Source of the DNA: Desulfosporosinus sp. Sb-LF
GTDB taxonomy: Bacteria > Bacillota > Desulfitobacteriia > Desulfitobacteriales > Desulfitobacteriaceae
Assembly: GCF_004766055.1 (NCBI RefSeq)
Contig: NZ_SPQR01000001.1
Coordinates: forward strand, 186,001 to 250,000
Direction of reading: 5' to 3'
DNA length: 64,000 nt
Shown: piece after piece, positions 45,741 through 53,305 of the stretch
Numbering within the stretch: position 1 is the first letter of the stretch
Layout: every line of letters begins with the position of its first letter
Program-made: the position numbers and the translations under genes
The notes under the pieces: generated by a model
What the model was told of the DNA's origin: nothing
Database searches by the model: none
The model's input: only the letters and a program-made list of their open reading frames with translations

Positions 45741-45757
45741 CGAAGACAGTGTCTTCG
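45741..45757. repeat. 17-base palindromic repeat, copy 1
   Basis: CGAAGACAGTGTCTTCG forms a 7-bp stem with a 3-base loop. An identical copy lies at 45820-45836, each preceded by a GCTAA-N4/5 stretch, so the repeat unit is about 28-30 bases. Confidence 0.85.
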
Positions 45758-45819
45758 TCTGGAGCATAGGCGTAACTAGGCAGCCGCCTGCGCAAGCTTC
45801 TTCGCTAAGCTAACCCGTG

Positions 45820-45836
45820 CGAAGACAGTGTCTTCG
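45820..45836. repeat. 17-base palindromic repeat, copy 2
   Basis: Second identical copy of CGAAGACAGTGTCTTCG, 79 bp after the first, and immediately followed by the 18-bp repeat that recurs before polC. Confidence 0.85.
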
Positions 45837-45837
45837 G

Positions 45838-45855
45838 TCGCCAGCCAAGTTTTCT
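45838..45855 (+). repeat. Dispersed 18-bp repeat, copy 1
   Basis: TCGCCAGCCAAGTTTTCT, identical to 56447-56464, which lies just upstream of polC. Confidence 0.85.
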
Positions 45856-45934
45856 ATATCCGACCTTGCCCGCGCGCGGTAGATCGCCCCTCGGAATGGA
45901 AGTCTTAGCCCAGCGGCATGGTAGTTAAGCTTTG

Positions 45935-45963
45935 TTGACAAATTAATTTGGCTAACATATAAT
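45935..45963 (+). promoter_or_regulatory. Perfect consensus sigma-A promoter
   Basis: TTGACA at 45935-45940 and TATAAT at 45958-45963, with exactly 17 bases between. Transcription should start near 45970 and read through a structured leader into the hypothetical gene at 46138. Full consensus on all counts is rare and implies strong transcription unless the leader terminates it. Confidence 0.9.
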
Positions 45964-45997
45964 GTAAAAAATAGAATATTTAAATAGATATACTAAT

Positions 45998-46117
45998 GGA
46001 GTACGCGATACACTTCGATAAAGTGTGTGGGGCTGGGCTAGCGCAAGAGCTGGCAGCAGGATAAAATACCTGTGGGACTATAATTCTAATATAATTATAA
46101 TCCCACAGGTATTTTCG
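45998..46117 (+). ncRNA. Structured leader RNA ending in a strong terminator; possible riboswitch or small RNA
   Basis: After the consensus promoter the transcript would hold a hairpin (ACACTT/AAGTGT, 46011-46028 region), a GC-rich part with GCTGG...GCTGGCAGC pairing possibilities (46030-46058), and then a long hairpin in which 46063-46077 and 46101-46115 pair perfectly and the stem continues inward through TATAATT/AATTATA, closing with a T tract. An arrangement of compact domain, terminator and downstream gene is that of a riboswitch, but I do not recognise the class. A free-standing small RNA is the alternative. A cation efflux gene lies two genes downstream. Confidence 0.45.
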
Positions 46118-46137
46118 TTAAATTGGGGGTGGCATTC

Positions 46138-46554
46138 GTGAATTCGCTGGGTTTTAGCATCATACATAAAAATAAATTGTTTTGTATAGTATTTCTCTTA
46201 CTATTCTCGTTGATGTCTGTGTATATGCCTCATAGCTTAGTTGAGAACTCAGAGCAACATATTTATGAAACTTCGTTTAATTTTATTATAAATAATAACA
46301 AACCAATCGCAAATCTGAGAAAATTACATGAGAAATTAAAGTCATTTGTTAGCAAACTATTCAGGATGACACAAATATTATCGAATAGGGGTGTTTTAGC
46401 AACTATTCTGTTGACTTTGTTCAATATGCGACTTGGGCGCTTTTCTAAAGAGTCTATTCATCATGCATTCCTTTTCCTCTGTTTCTACTTCTATGGGAGT
46501 AAATACAAGCACGATAGGAATCACTCTGATTTGTTACCAGTAATGGGTGTCTAA
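46138..46554 (+). CDS. Hypothetical membrane protein
   Basis: Read from the GTG at 46138 (GGGGGT 7 bases upstream), 138 residues. One hydrophobic segment near the N-terminus (LFCIVFLLLFSLMSVYM) and a second, aromatic-rich one near the C-terminus (HAFLFLCFYFYG), with a basic middle part. It is the first gene behind the consensus promoter and structured leader. No family recognised. The next gene, a broken cation efflux gene, starts 84 bp on. Confidence 0.5.
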   Translation: MNSLGFSIIHKNKLFCIVFLLLFSLMSVYMPHSLVENSEQHIYETSFNFIINNNKPIANLRKLHEKLKSFVSKLFRMTQILSNRGVLATILLTLFNMRLGRFSKESIHHAFLFLCFYFYGSKYKHDRNHSDLLPVMGV

Positions 46555-46638
46555 AGTTAGACATTTCATTGCGTAACTAAAGAAAAATCTTAGGGTGTTT
46601 TTTGTTGTACTTAAATATTAGTAGGAGTGGGGGAAATC

Positions 46639-47590
46639 ATGGCTATTGACAAACAGAAGGCTGCGTTGAGTTCCGTTTTTGCAGCAATTTTCCTCACATC
46701 GATGAAAATTATAGTAGGCATCTTCACAGGAGCCTTGGTATTTTATCCGAGGCGCTGCATTCAGCGTTAGACTTAGGTGCCACAGTTATAACCTTTTTCG
46801 CTGTAAGGTTATCCGACAAACCAGCAGATGATGAGCATCACTACGGACATGGTAAGATCGAAAGCCTTTCTGCGTTGATCGAAACAGTTTTACTTTTTCT
46901 AACCTGTGGCAGGATCATTCAAGAGACAGTGCAAAAGCTTTTTTCGGCAAAGGTGTGGAATTGGTTAGGATTCAATGGGGCGTATTAACGATGATTATTT
47001 CAATCATTGTTGATGCTTCAAGAGTGAGAGTTTTAAAGCAAGCTGCTAAGGAACATGGAAGCCAGGCCTTGGAAGCAGATGCACTGCATTTCAGTAGTGG
47101 TATTTGGAGCTCATCGGTTGTTGTTGGGGGTTTAGTCTTTGTATGGATGGGTGATTACTTCAACATACCTGTTTTGAAGTACGCAGATCCCATAGCGGCT
47201 TTGGGCGTCGCGCTGCTTGTTATTAAGGTGAGCATCAAGCTTGGTAGGGAGACCATTGATGTTTTGTTGGATACGGCACCCAATGGTATGAAGGAAATGA
47301 TTGAAATGGAAATTGGCAAAATGCCAGGTGTTCTTCAGATTAATGAAATCAGGATTAGACCCTCAGGGGCAGTTCGGTATATCACTATAAATGTCGGTAT
47401 TGACCCAAATCAAAGCCAAAGAACGGTTCATACCTTGGTTCACGAAATCAGGGAAACGATTTCAATGAAAATACCGAGGTGTGATATTGTGGTCAGCACA
47501 TATCCAATTGAGGTAGTTAGAAGTGCTGATACCAGCATGGAGAAGGGCATCATGATTTACAACGTAAAGACACTAAATAATGATTATTAG
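46639..47590 (+). pseudogene. Cation diffusion facilitator (CzcD/MntE-like) with two frameshifts
   Basis: Three frames join into one CDF metal exporter of about 316 residues. Frame one (46639 to about 46738) has the first membrane segment; frame two has SEALHSALDLGATVITFFAV and the HHYGHGK metal-binding stretch; frame three (from about 46950) has IQWGVLTMIISIIVDASRV, EADALHFSSGIWSSS and the cytoplasmic domain. The first break is one missing base in TTGGTATT near 46738, the second near 46950. If both are sequencing errors the gene is intact. AGTGGGGGA precedes the ATG. Confidence 0.82.
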
Positions 47591-47601
47591 GAGGGTTGAC
47601 T

Positions 47602-47811
47602 TTGAGCTCATTTTCAAGATCAAAAAATAGAGGACATTACCCGGATCCGAATCATGGCGGCGGGCATTATAAAAGGCCGCATGGCTCGGGAGGAATACTA
47701 GGTAAAATATTTGAGGCCTTGACAGGTTCGAGAAGGCATTCACAGTCTGGTTCAAATCGCCACGACAGGTATTCATCGAGTCATCATCGTCGTAAGAGTT
47801 CATGGTCTTAA
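47602..47811 (+). CDS. Small basic Ser/His/Gly-rich protein coupled to a protein kinase
   Basis: Read from the TTG at 47602 (AGGAGGG 6 bases upstream), 69 residues, strongly basic and low in hydrophobic residues: it contains HYPDPNHGGGHYKRPHGSGG and ends in a serine-rich SSSHHRRKSSWS tail. It is probably disordered except for a short hydrophobic helix (GILGKIFEALTG). Its last 10 bases overlap the kinase start, so the two are translationally coupled. A kinase substrate or nucleic-acid-binding partner is a reasonable guess. No family recognised. Confidence 0.6.
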   Translation: MSSFSRSKNRGHYPDPNHGGGHYKRPHGSGGILGKIFEALTGSRRHSQSGSNRHDRYSSSHHRRKSSWS

Positions 47812-48533
47812 ACCTATTTAGACGGGACAAATTATATAAGCCGTCTGAGCAAATAGCTAACTATACAATCGAGAAAACGATAGGAGAAGGCCGATTTGGT
47901 ATCTGCTATCAGGTTTCTCAGGATCAGAAATCGTATATTCTCAAGCAACTAAAAAGGGGAATGCTCAAGAAAGCCGGAGTAAAGGCTCGGTTTGAGGAGG
48001 AAATTCTAAGGAGCTTACATCATGAGAGCGTTCCTCGGTTTATTAAAAAGATTGAATGTGAGGACTTCTACGGCTATGTACTTGAATTTAAGGCAGGTAA
48101 AACGTTCGAGGACATAATTTATCTTGACAAACACGTGTTTGAAAGAGCAGAGATCTATAAAGTAGGACGCCAACTTGTCGAAATTTTAAAGTACTTGCAT
48201 TCAAAGAGCATAGTCCATAGAGACATAAGGGTGCCAAATACATTGTATGATGGTCAAAAGGTTAACCTTGTTGATTTTGGGCTTGCTCGTTGGATTAATA
48301 ACGAGAAATACAGGGCAGATATGGATTTCGCATTTTTGGGAGACTTCCTTCTGCACCTGTATTACTCTTCTTTTGAACTCACAGGCTTCAAGAAGCGCCC
48401 TTGGTATGACGAATTGCTGTTGCAGCCAAAGGAACTGTTACTTTTAAAAAGGCTAATGGGTGTCGATCAACGGTATACAAGTATTTTTGACGTTGAACAA
48501 GATTTTCACGAGACGTTTGAAGCTAATAAATAA
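47802..48533 (+). CDS. Eukaryotic-like protein kinase, single-domain
   Basis: A 243-residue kinase domain with no membrane segment. Visible: glycine loop GEGRFG at 28-33, ATP-anchoring Lys48 (YILKQLK), a glutamate-rich helix C near 66-68, catalytic loop HRDIRVPN with Asp141 and Asn146, and DFG at 158-160. In the catalytic loop the lysine usual for Ser/Thr kinases is replaced by Arg143, and the C-lobe is short, without a clear APE motif. It overlaps the small Ser-rich gene by 10 bp and is followed after 17 bp by a membrane peptide gene. All three are intact in a region full of broken genes. The target is unknown. Confidence 0.85.
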   Translation: MVLNLFRRDKLYKPSEQIANYTIEKTIGEGRFGICYQVSQDQKSYILKQLKRGMLKKAGVKARFEEEILRSLHHESVPRFIKKIECEDFYGYVLEFKAGKTFEDIIYLDKHVFERAEIYKVGRQLVEILKYLHSKSIVHRDIRVPNTLYDGQKVNLVDFGLARWINNEKYRADMDFAFLGDFLLHLYYSSFELTGFKKRPWYDELLLQPKELLLLKRLMGVDQRYTSIFDVEQDFHETFEANK

Positions 48534-48550
48534 AGAGGTGTAGTGAAACG

Positions 48551-48811
48551 GTGGATTATGAAGAAATTATAAGAGGGAGTGGGCTAGAGAAAAAAGCCTT
48601 GAAGGTAGTACGCAGAGGATGCTTATTTCTTGTCATTGCGTTTGTAGTTCTACTTGCCTGCCTAATAATACTGGCTTTCAATTACCATGCTCAGATATAT
48701 GGCGGATTCATGAGCATAATTAATTTTATATTTGGAGATTCACCGAATAATGTGATCAGGGGTTATTTGAAACAGTTTGCCGATAGCTTTATTAAGAATA
48801 TGTTTAATTAA
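48551..48811 (+). CDS. Small single-span membrane protein
   Basis: An 86-residue protein with a basic N-terminal part (LEKKALKVVRRGC), one strong membrane segment (LFLVIAFVVLLACLIILAF, residues 26-44) and a C-terminal amphipathic part. GTG start with AGAGGTG about 10 bases upstream. It directly follows the kinase gene and probably belongs to the same operon. It might anchor or sense for the kinase; this is inference. No family recognised. Confidence 0.6.
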   Translation: MDYEEIIRGSGLEKKALKVVRRGCLFLVIAFVVLLACLIILAFNYHAQIYGGFMSIINFIFGDSPNNVIRGYLKQFADSFIKNMFN

Positions 48812-48842
48812 AATTTACCAGTCACAAAGACTAGGAGGGTGT

Positions 48843-49295
48843 ATGGAGATTATTCCTCAAGTAATGGACTTTGTAGTAAACATTGATAAACATTTGCTTT
48901 GGATAATGCAAAATTATGGTACCTGGGCGTATTTAATACTGTTTCTGATTATTTTTTGTGAAACAGGACTTGTTGTAACACCGTTCCTGCCTGGAGATTC
49001 ATTGCTCTTTGTAATTGGAGCTTTAGGTGTGACAGGGACTGTTGATTTTAAGACGGTCGTCGTTTTCTTGATCATTGCAGCAGTTGGCGGAAACACCCTA
49101 AACTATTTCATCGGGAAAATGATAGGTCATAGGATTTTAGAAAGCACTAAATTTCCCTTCATTCATCGGATTATTAAGAAGGAGTATATAGAAAGGGCTT
49201 ATTCGTTCTATGATAAGCATGGGCGAAAGGCAATATTATTATCAAGGTTTTTACCCATTGTAGGCGGGTCCAAAAAGCTCTGTGTAAATTGGTAG
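48843..49295 (+). pseudogene. DedA-family membrane protein, 3'-truncated
   Basis: 150 residues from the ATG at 48843 (GGAGGGTG upstream). The first 140 residues are a typical DedA/SNARE-associated protein: ETGLVVTPFLPGDSLLFVIG, GNTLNYFIGKMIG and YDKHGRKAILLSRFLPIV. After residue about 140 the conserved FAPFVAG-type region and the last helices are replaced by junk. The break at about 49256-49275 coincides with the broken end of a phosphoesterase gene on the other strand, so a rearrangement joined the two. Confidence 0.85.
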
Positions 49296-49616
49296 ACCGT
49301 TTTCTCGAATGTCGTGATTACCCAAAGTTGTATAGAGTGGAACTTGAAATTTGGAAACAGTTTCGTAAAAAAGCCTATACTTATTAGGTTCTCCTCCGTA
49401 GACGAGATCGCCGTTGTCTACAACAAATGCAGGTTTAATAGCGTTAATGTTACCATTCCAGTCATAAGTGGAAATAGATGTATAGGGATCAAAGGACAAC
49501 GATAAGGGTACGAAACCCTGTTGGACCTTGAAATTCTTGTAGCTATGTAAGATAAAGGCACTTGTAACCCCTTAACCAATTACAAGCAATATTAGGACCA
49601 ACCATTTCTTTCGCAT
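49251..49616 (-). pseudogene. Secreted metallophosphoesterase, 3'-truncated with an in-frame stop
   Basis: From an ATG at 49616 (GGAAGGTG upstream) a signal-peptide-like start (MRKKWLVLILLVIG) is followed by an in-frame TAA and then continues in frame: FVVDNGDLVYGG and LYTTLGNHDIREN carry the GDxxY and GNHD metal-binding motifs of calcineurin-like phosphoesterases. It ends after about 120 codons at the junction with the DedA gene; the rest of the enzyme is missing. Confidence 0.8.
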
Positions 49617-50066
49617 TTATTCACCTTCCATGGTTTACCATTTAGGTAATCATAACCGTTTTCTTCAACGATTACCCCTACGAGGAATCTCATTGATTTT
49701 CAATTTAAAAATTACACGTAAAAACCTCTAAAATTGTCTAAAATAAGTACAAATGTCGGCTTGCATATCTGGTTACTCTTATCAAATCACTTTCAAAGTA
49801 CTTCGCACTATCCACTTTTGAGAATAATCTCCGAAATTCCGGAGCCATGGCTCTTAAAATCCAGAATGATGGTTCGTTTTAACCCGGAGTATTCATCCTG
49901 TCCACATCCGCTTCCCAAAATGCTTGACCCGGTGTTAACTCCAGATGATAGACTATGACACAAGGTTGATTTCTTGCAAATTATTGTCGGTAGAGTTTTT
50001 AGAATTAATGTTGAACAACAAATCTGAACAATTATAAAAGCATTTGAAAGAAGGGAGAAAATAGGG
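49617..50066. other. Gene-free stretch between two pseudogenes
   Basis: 450 bp without a convincing gene. It contains the second copy of the 23-bp repeat at 49895-49917, embedded in sequence unlike that around the first copy. Nothing else was recognised. Confidence 0.5.
49895..49917 (+). repeat. Dispersed 23-bp repeat, copy 2
   Basis: Identical to 45335-45357. Same orientation. Confidence 0.9.
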
Positions 50067-51205
50067 ATAAAAAAATTAGGTTTTGGATGTATGAGGTTAC
50101 CACTCCTGGACAAAAATGACCAGACTTCTTTTGATACAGAAACGCTAAACAAACTGGTATACCTTTTTGGAGAAAAAATTTACTTACTTTGATACGGCTT
50201 ATGTCTATCATAGCTACATGAGTGAAGACGTCATGAGAGAAGCTCTTGTAAAAAGGCATAAACGAGATGATTTTCTCTTGCCACAAAGCTTCCGATGAGA
50301 GACATAAAAACTGTGGAGGATCAAGAAAAAGTATTTAATGAACAGCTGGAAAAATGCGGTGTCGAGTATTTCGATTATTATCTGCTCCATAATATTGGCG
50401 TTATTTCCTATAAGAAGGCGTGTGAACTTGACAGTTTTAGTTTTGGAATCAAAAAAAAGAAAGAAGGTAAGATCAAGAAGCTGGGTATGTCCTTCCATGA
50501 TACACCGGAATTACTGGACGAGATTTTAACGGCCCACCCTGAATTGGATTTTGTTCAGCTACAGATCAATTATATCGACTGGGAAAACCCAAGCATTCAA
50601 TCAAGAAGGTGCTATGAGGTAGCCAGAAAGCATCAGAAACCGATTATCGTCATGGAACCCTGTAAAGGAGGCACTCTTGCTTTAGTACCAGAAAAAGCAG
50701 AAAAGCTAATGAAAGAATACAATCCCGAGGCTTCTGTTCCATCCTGGGCAATACGTATGCTGCCAGTCAGGAAGGTGTCTTCACGGTGCTCAGCGGAATG
50801 AACACAATGGAGCAGGTGCTTGATAATACTTCCTATATGGCGGACTTCGAACCGCTGAACGAAGAAGAGTACAGGATTATCCATCAGGTCGTTGAAATTA
50901 TCAATGAAAATACGGCAATTGCCTGTACAACCTGCCGATATTGCGAAAAGGGCTGTCCGAAACAGATTGCGATACCGGATTACTTCGCTTTGTATAACAG
51001 TGCCAAACGAGCAATGACGACCAATTTCTCAAGTCAGTTTGTCTATTATATAAACCTTACGGCCAATAATCATGGTAAGGCGGGTGATTGCATCGGCTGT
51101 AAGGAATGTGAAAAAGCCTGTCCTCAGCATTTGAGGATAACAGAGCATTTAAAAGATGTATCAGATATGTTTGATGTAACACCCCAGTTTCCTACGAGAA
51201 AGTAA
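50067..51205 (+). pseudogene. Aldo/keto reductase with C-terminal ferredoxin domain, decayed
   Basis: The gene encodes an aldo/keto reductase fused to a two-cluster ferredoxin domain (CRYCEKGCP and CIGCKECEKACP), a type common in anaerobes. Decay is visible in several places: the expected start codon is ATA at 50067 (IKKLGFGCMRLP follows, with AAGGGAG upstream), and the frame shifts near 50176, 50275 and 50770. The catalytic region (FTYFDTAYVYHSYMSEDVMREAL) is in the second frame, the barrel in the third (50295-50801), and the ferredoxin part in the fourth (50786-51205). If these are assembly errors the protein would have about 375 residues. Confidence 0.85.
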
Positions 51206-51372
51206 AATTAAAAATCATAAATATGGGAGAAATACATAAATCATCAAGAAGGGGCCCTGACATTTCAGGGTCCCTTCCATTATTTAAGGTCTGAGCCTTT
51301 TAAACATCTCGCTGAGTCAACGTCTTACTTGAAACAATTACAATACTCTTTTAGCACCAACATATACAGACC

Positions 51373-51577
51373 TCAATAGGGACCAAGATTATAAATGGTA
51401 ACACCTTTAGAACTGGACGAATTGATGAACTGACCGTTTCCGATGTAGATGCCGTCGTGGTCGACATTTCCGTTTTTAGTAAGACATACGTACATAACCT
51501 GAACAGTCAAAACCAGTCGCTTGAGATGTCCCACCCCATAAATAAGGGATACCGATATACTTTTTTGAGGTAGTCAT
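51373..51577 (-). pseudogene. NlpC/P60 cell-wall hydrolase remnant
   Basis: An ATG at 51577 (AGAAGG upstream) begins GIPYLWGGTSQATGFDCSGYV, the catalytic-cysteine region of NlpC/P60 endopeptidases, and stops after 31 codons. Another frame continues with NVDHDGIYIGNGQFINSSSS and ends at 51373. The segment normally found between these, with the loop before the catalytic histidine, is deleted. There is no signal peptide or SH3 part in front. Confidence 0.75.
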
Positions 51578-51677
51578 AATAGCATTTACCTTCTCTTAAC
51601 GGGGGTGGGTATTATTCGATTGTCTGCTTTTAGTAGCATAAAGAGAAGTAATAAACTCAATCTAGCTCTCCTTCTTC

Positions 51678-51731
51678 TTCATGAGAAATTCACAACTCAT
51701 TCACAGGATAATCGAATTGATCCAATATACT
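51678..51731 (+). promoter_or_regulatory. Promoter with three TTCAYR/TTCACA half-sites, candidate OmpR/PhoB-family operator
   Basis: Half-sites TTCATG (51678-51683), TTCACA (51689-51694) and TTCACA (51700-51705) follow each other at exact 11-bp steps. TATACT at 51726-51731 would be the -10 box, 20 bases after the last half-site. Direct repeats with 11-bp period are the usual binding pattern of OmpR/PhoB-family response regulators, which replace the -35 box. The repeat-protein gene follows. The same layout occurs at 53184-53237. Confidence 0.7.
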
Positions 51732-51797
51732 TTGAGACATAAAGACAAGGGTTGCTTTTGAAAGTGAACTTTGGGAAAACCTTAAGGAGGTAAAACA

Positions 51798-52853
51798 ATG
51801 AATAAGACAAAATGGATTGTAGGACTCTCAATTGTAAGCGTAATGGCGCTTTCGGCTACGGCCTTTGCACTAAATTCGGGCTCGGTTGCAGCAAAGTCCG
51901 TAGGACAGACCCTTGGTTTTGTACCGGCTGTAGCAACAACTCAGATTCAAGAAACGACTCCCAAACCTGTAACACTAACACTTTCTTCCACGAATAATAG
52001 CCCGGATTCTGTTACTACTCCGGAAGCAAACGGATATAGTGGCGGCTACGGTATGATGGGAGGCCAGGGTGTTAATGGATATGGCGGCGACTACGGTATG
52101 ATGGGAGGCCAGGGTGTTAATGGATATGGCGGCGGTTACGGTATGATGGGAGGCCAGGGTGTTAATGGATATGGCGGCGGCTACGGTATGATGGGAGGCC
52201 AGGGTGTTAACGGATATGGCGGCGGCTACGGTATGATGGGAGGCCAGGGTGTTAATGGATATGGCGGCGGCTACGGCATGATGGGAGGCCAGGGTGTTAA
52301 CGGATATGGCGGTGGTTATGGCATGATGAGCGGAGGCTATAACGCTAAAAGCTTAGGAGTTGATCTCACCAACGGTGAAGTTGCCTCATCTGATCAAGCG
52401 GTGGCAATTGCAAAAGCTTATACACAAAAAGTTAATCAGGACCTTGTTGTTTCCCAGCTTCATGAATTTTCAAATGTTTATGGGGTAGAGTTTAAAGAGG
52501 AAAAGACAGGGGCTAAAGCCTATGAAATTATGGTTTATAAGAATGGAGGACAGATTATTACTAACATGGGGCCGAATATTATGTGGAACACCAAATATGG
52601 ATATATGAATTGGGGAAACAATGGAGACGTTACAGTAAGCGAAGAACAGGCTACGAATAACGCCCAAGAGTTTGTAACCAAGATGGGCCAAGGATACTCG
52701 ATCGGAAAACCTGAACTAGCACCAGGGTACTATGAATTTATGGTTCAAAAAGACGGCAAGAATTATGCAGAGCTTGATGTAAATGGATATACGGGACAAG
52801 TCTGGCTTCAGAATTGGCAGGGACCGATTATTCAATCCATTGATGTTAAATAA
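51798..52853 (+). CDS. Exported protein with seven 15-residue Gly/Tyr/Met repeats and a PepSY-like C-terminus
   Basis: A 351-residue protein. Residues 1-24 are a signal peptide (cleavage after ATAFA likely). After a Thr/Ser-rich linker, residues about 79-183 are seven repeats of the type GYGGGYGMMGGQGVN, the first and second with single changes and the last diverging to SGGYN. The C-terminal 165 residues hold two similar halves (AIAKAYTQKVNQDL and NNAQEFVTKMGQGY, each followed by beta-strands), which recall PepSY domains. AAGGAGG precedes the ATG. The protein is likely outside the membrane. Met/Tyr-rich repeats might bind copper or form a flexible surface spacer; no family is known to me. Confidence 0.8.
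   Translation: MNKTKWIVGLSIVSVMALSATAFALNSGSVAAKSVGQTLGFVPAVATTQIQETTPKPVTLTLSSTNNSPDSVTTPEANGYSGGYGMMGGQGVNGYGGDYGMMGGQGVNGYGGGYGMMGGQGVNGYGGGYGMMGGQGVNGYGGGYGMMGGQGVNGYGGGYGMMGGQGVNGYGGGYGMMSGGYNAKSLGVDLTNGEVASSDQAVAIAKAYTQKVNQDLVVSQLHEFSNVYGVEFKEEKTGAKAYEIMVYKNGGQIITNMGPNIMWNTKYGYMNWGNNGDVTVSEEQATNNAQEFVTKMGQGYSIGKPELAPGYYEFMVQKDGKNYAELDVNGYTGQVWLQNWQGPIIQSIDVK
52032..52346 (+). repeat. Seven tandem 45-bp units within the repeat-protein gene
   Basis: Units start at 52032, 52077, 52122, 52167, 52212, 52257 and 52302. Units 3-6 differ only at one or two silent third positions, so the array was recently expanded or is kept uniform by recombination. The unit length is a multiple of three, so copy-number change keeps the frame. 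Confidence 0.95.
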
Positions 52854-53088
52854 TTGTTATTACGCAATACCCCTTACCCCTTTTGCCTCAACCTAACAGG
52901 GGGATCAAATGTGTCGTAAACACATGCCATTATTATAGCTCAGGGGATCATCGCCATGCTGATAAAATAGAGGTTCAATCCCCAAATGCAAAAAGTACTG
53001 ACATGACTGACTGTTCAACTTTTCTCCCCGAGTAATTAATGGAGGTTACTACCTAGAACGCAGAAGGTACAGCGTAGATCATCCGATG
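52854..53088. other. Gene-free stretch after the repeat-protein gene
   Basis: About 235 bp with no gene or clear signal of its own; a terminator follows at 53089. Confidence 0.4.
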
Positions 53089-53137
53089 AGAAAAATGGCT
53101 ACTCTTAGATTTAAGAGTAAGCCATTTTTCTATTTTT
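53089..53137 (+). terminator. Rho-independent terminator
   Basis: Arms at 53090-53107 and 53112-53131 pair along about 18 bp with one bulged base, followed by a T-rich tail. Confidence 0.8.
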
Positions 53138-53183
53138 GTTGTCACTTGTTCGATTACGTTTGTTTGCATTCTCTTTATCCCTC

Positions 53184-53237
53184 TTCATAGGAAATTCACA
53201 AGTTTTTCATGAGAAGATCGTATCCTAGCGTTACACT
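53184..53237 (+). promoter_or_regulatory. Second promoter with three TTCAYR/TTCACA half-sites
   Basis: TTCATA (53184-53189), TTCACA (53195-53200) and TTCATG (53206-53211), again at 11-bp steps, with TACACT at 53232-53237 exactly 20 bases after the last half-site, as in the promoter at 51678-51731. The stretch GAAATTCACAA is identical in both. A common response regulator is the simplest explanation. Confidence 0.65.
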
Positions 53238-53305
53238 AAGGACATGGAAGATCAGCTAGCAAAGAAGCAAGCTATAAAATGAAGAATTAAGGGGAGGAAT
53301 ATATA

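Larger units (their letters stand above)
45150..45934. other. GC-rich, gene-free patch with short repeats and palindromes
   Basis: About 785 bp visibly richer in G and C than the flanking DNA, without a convincing gene on either strand. It carries repeated CTCGTACCTCG (near 45289 and 45389), an inverted pair TGTTAGCGGG/CCCGCTAACA (about 45468-45525), two copies of a 17-base palindrome, and two segments found again elsewhere in the window. It resembles a patchwork of small non-coding repeats rather than a degraded gene. Confidence 0.6.

Noticed and set aside
45998-46117. Nickel/cobalt (czcD) riboswitch
   Set aside because: The neighbourhood of a cation efflux gene suggested it, but I could not match the conserved sequence blocks by eye, so the leader is left unassigned.
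52032-52346. Regularly spaced repeats resembling a CRISPR array
   Set aside because: The units are directly adjacent 45-mers without spacers, in frame within one long gene, and encode a Gly/Tyr/Met repeat.
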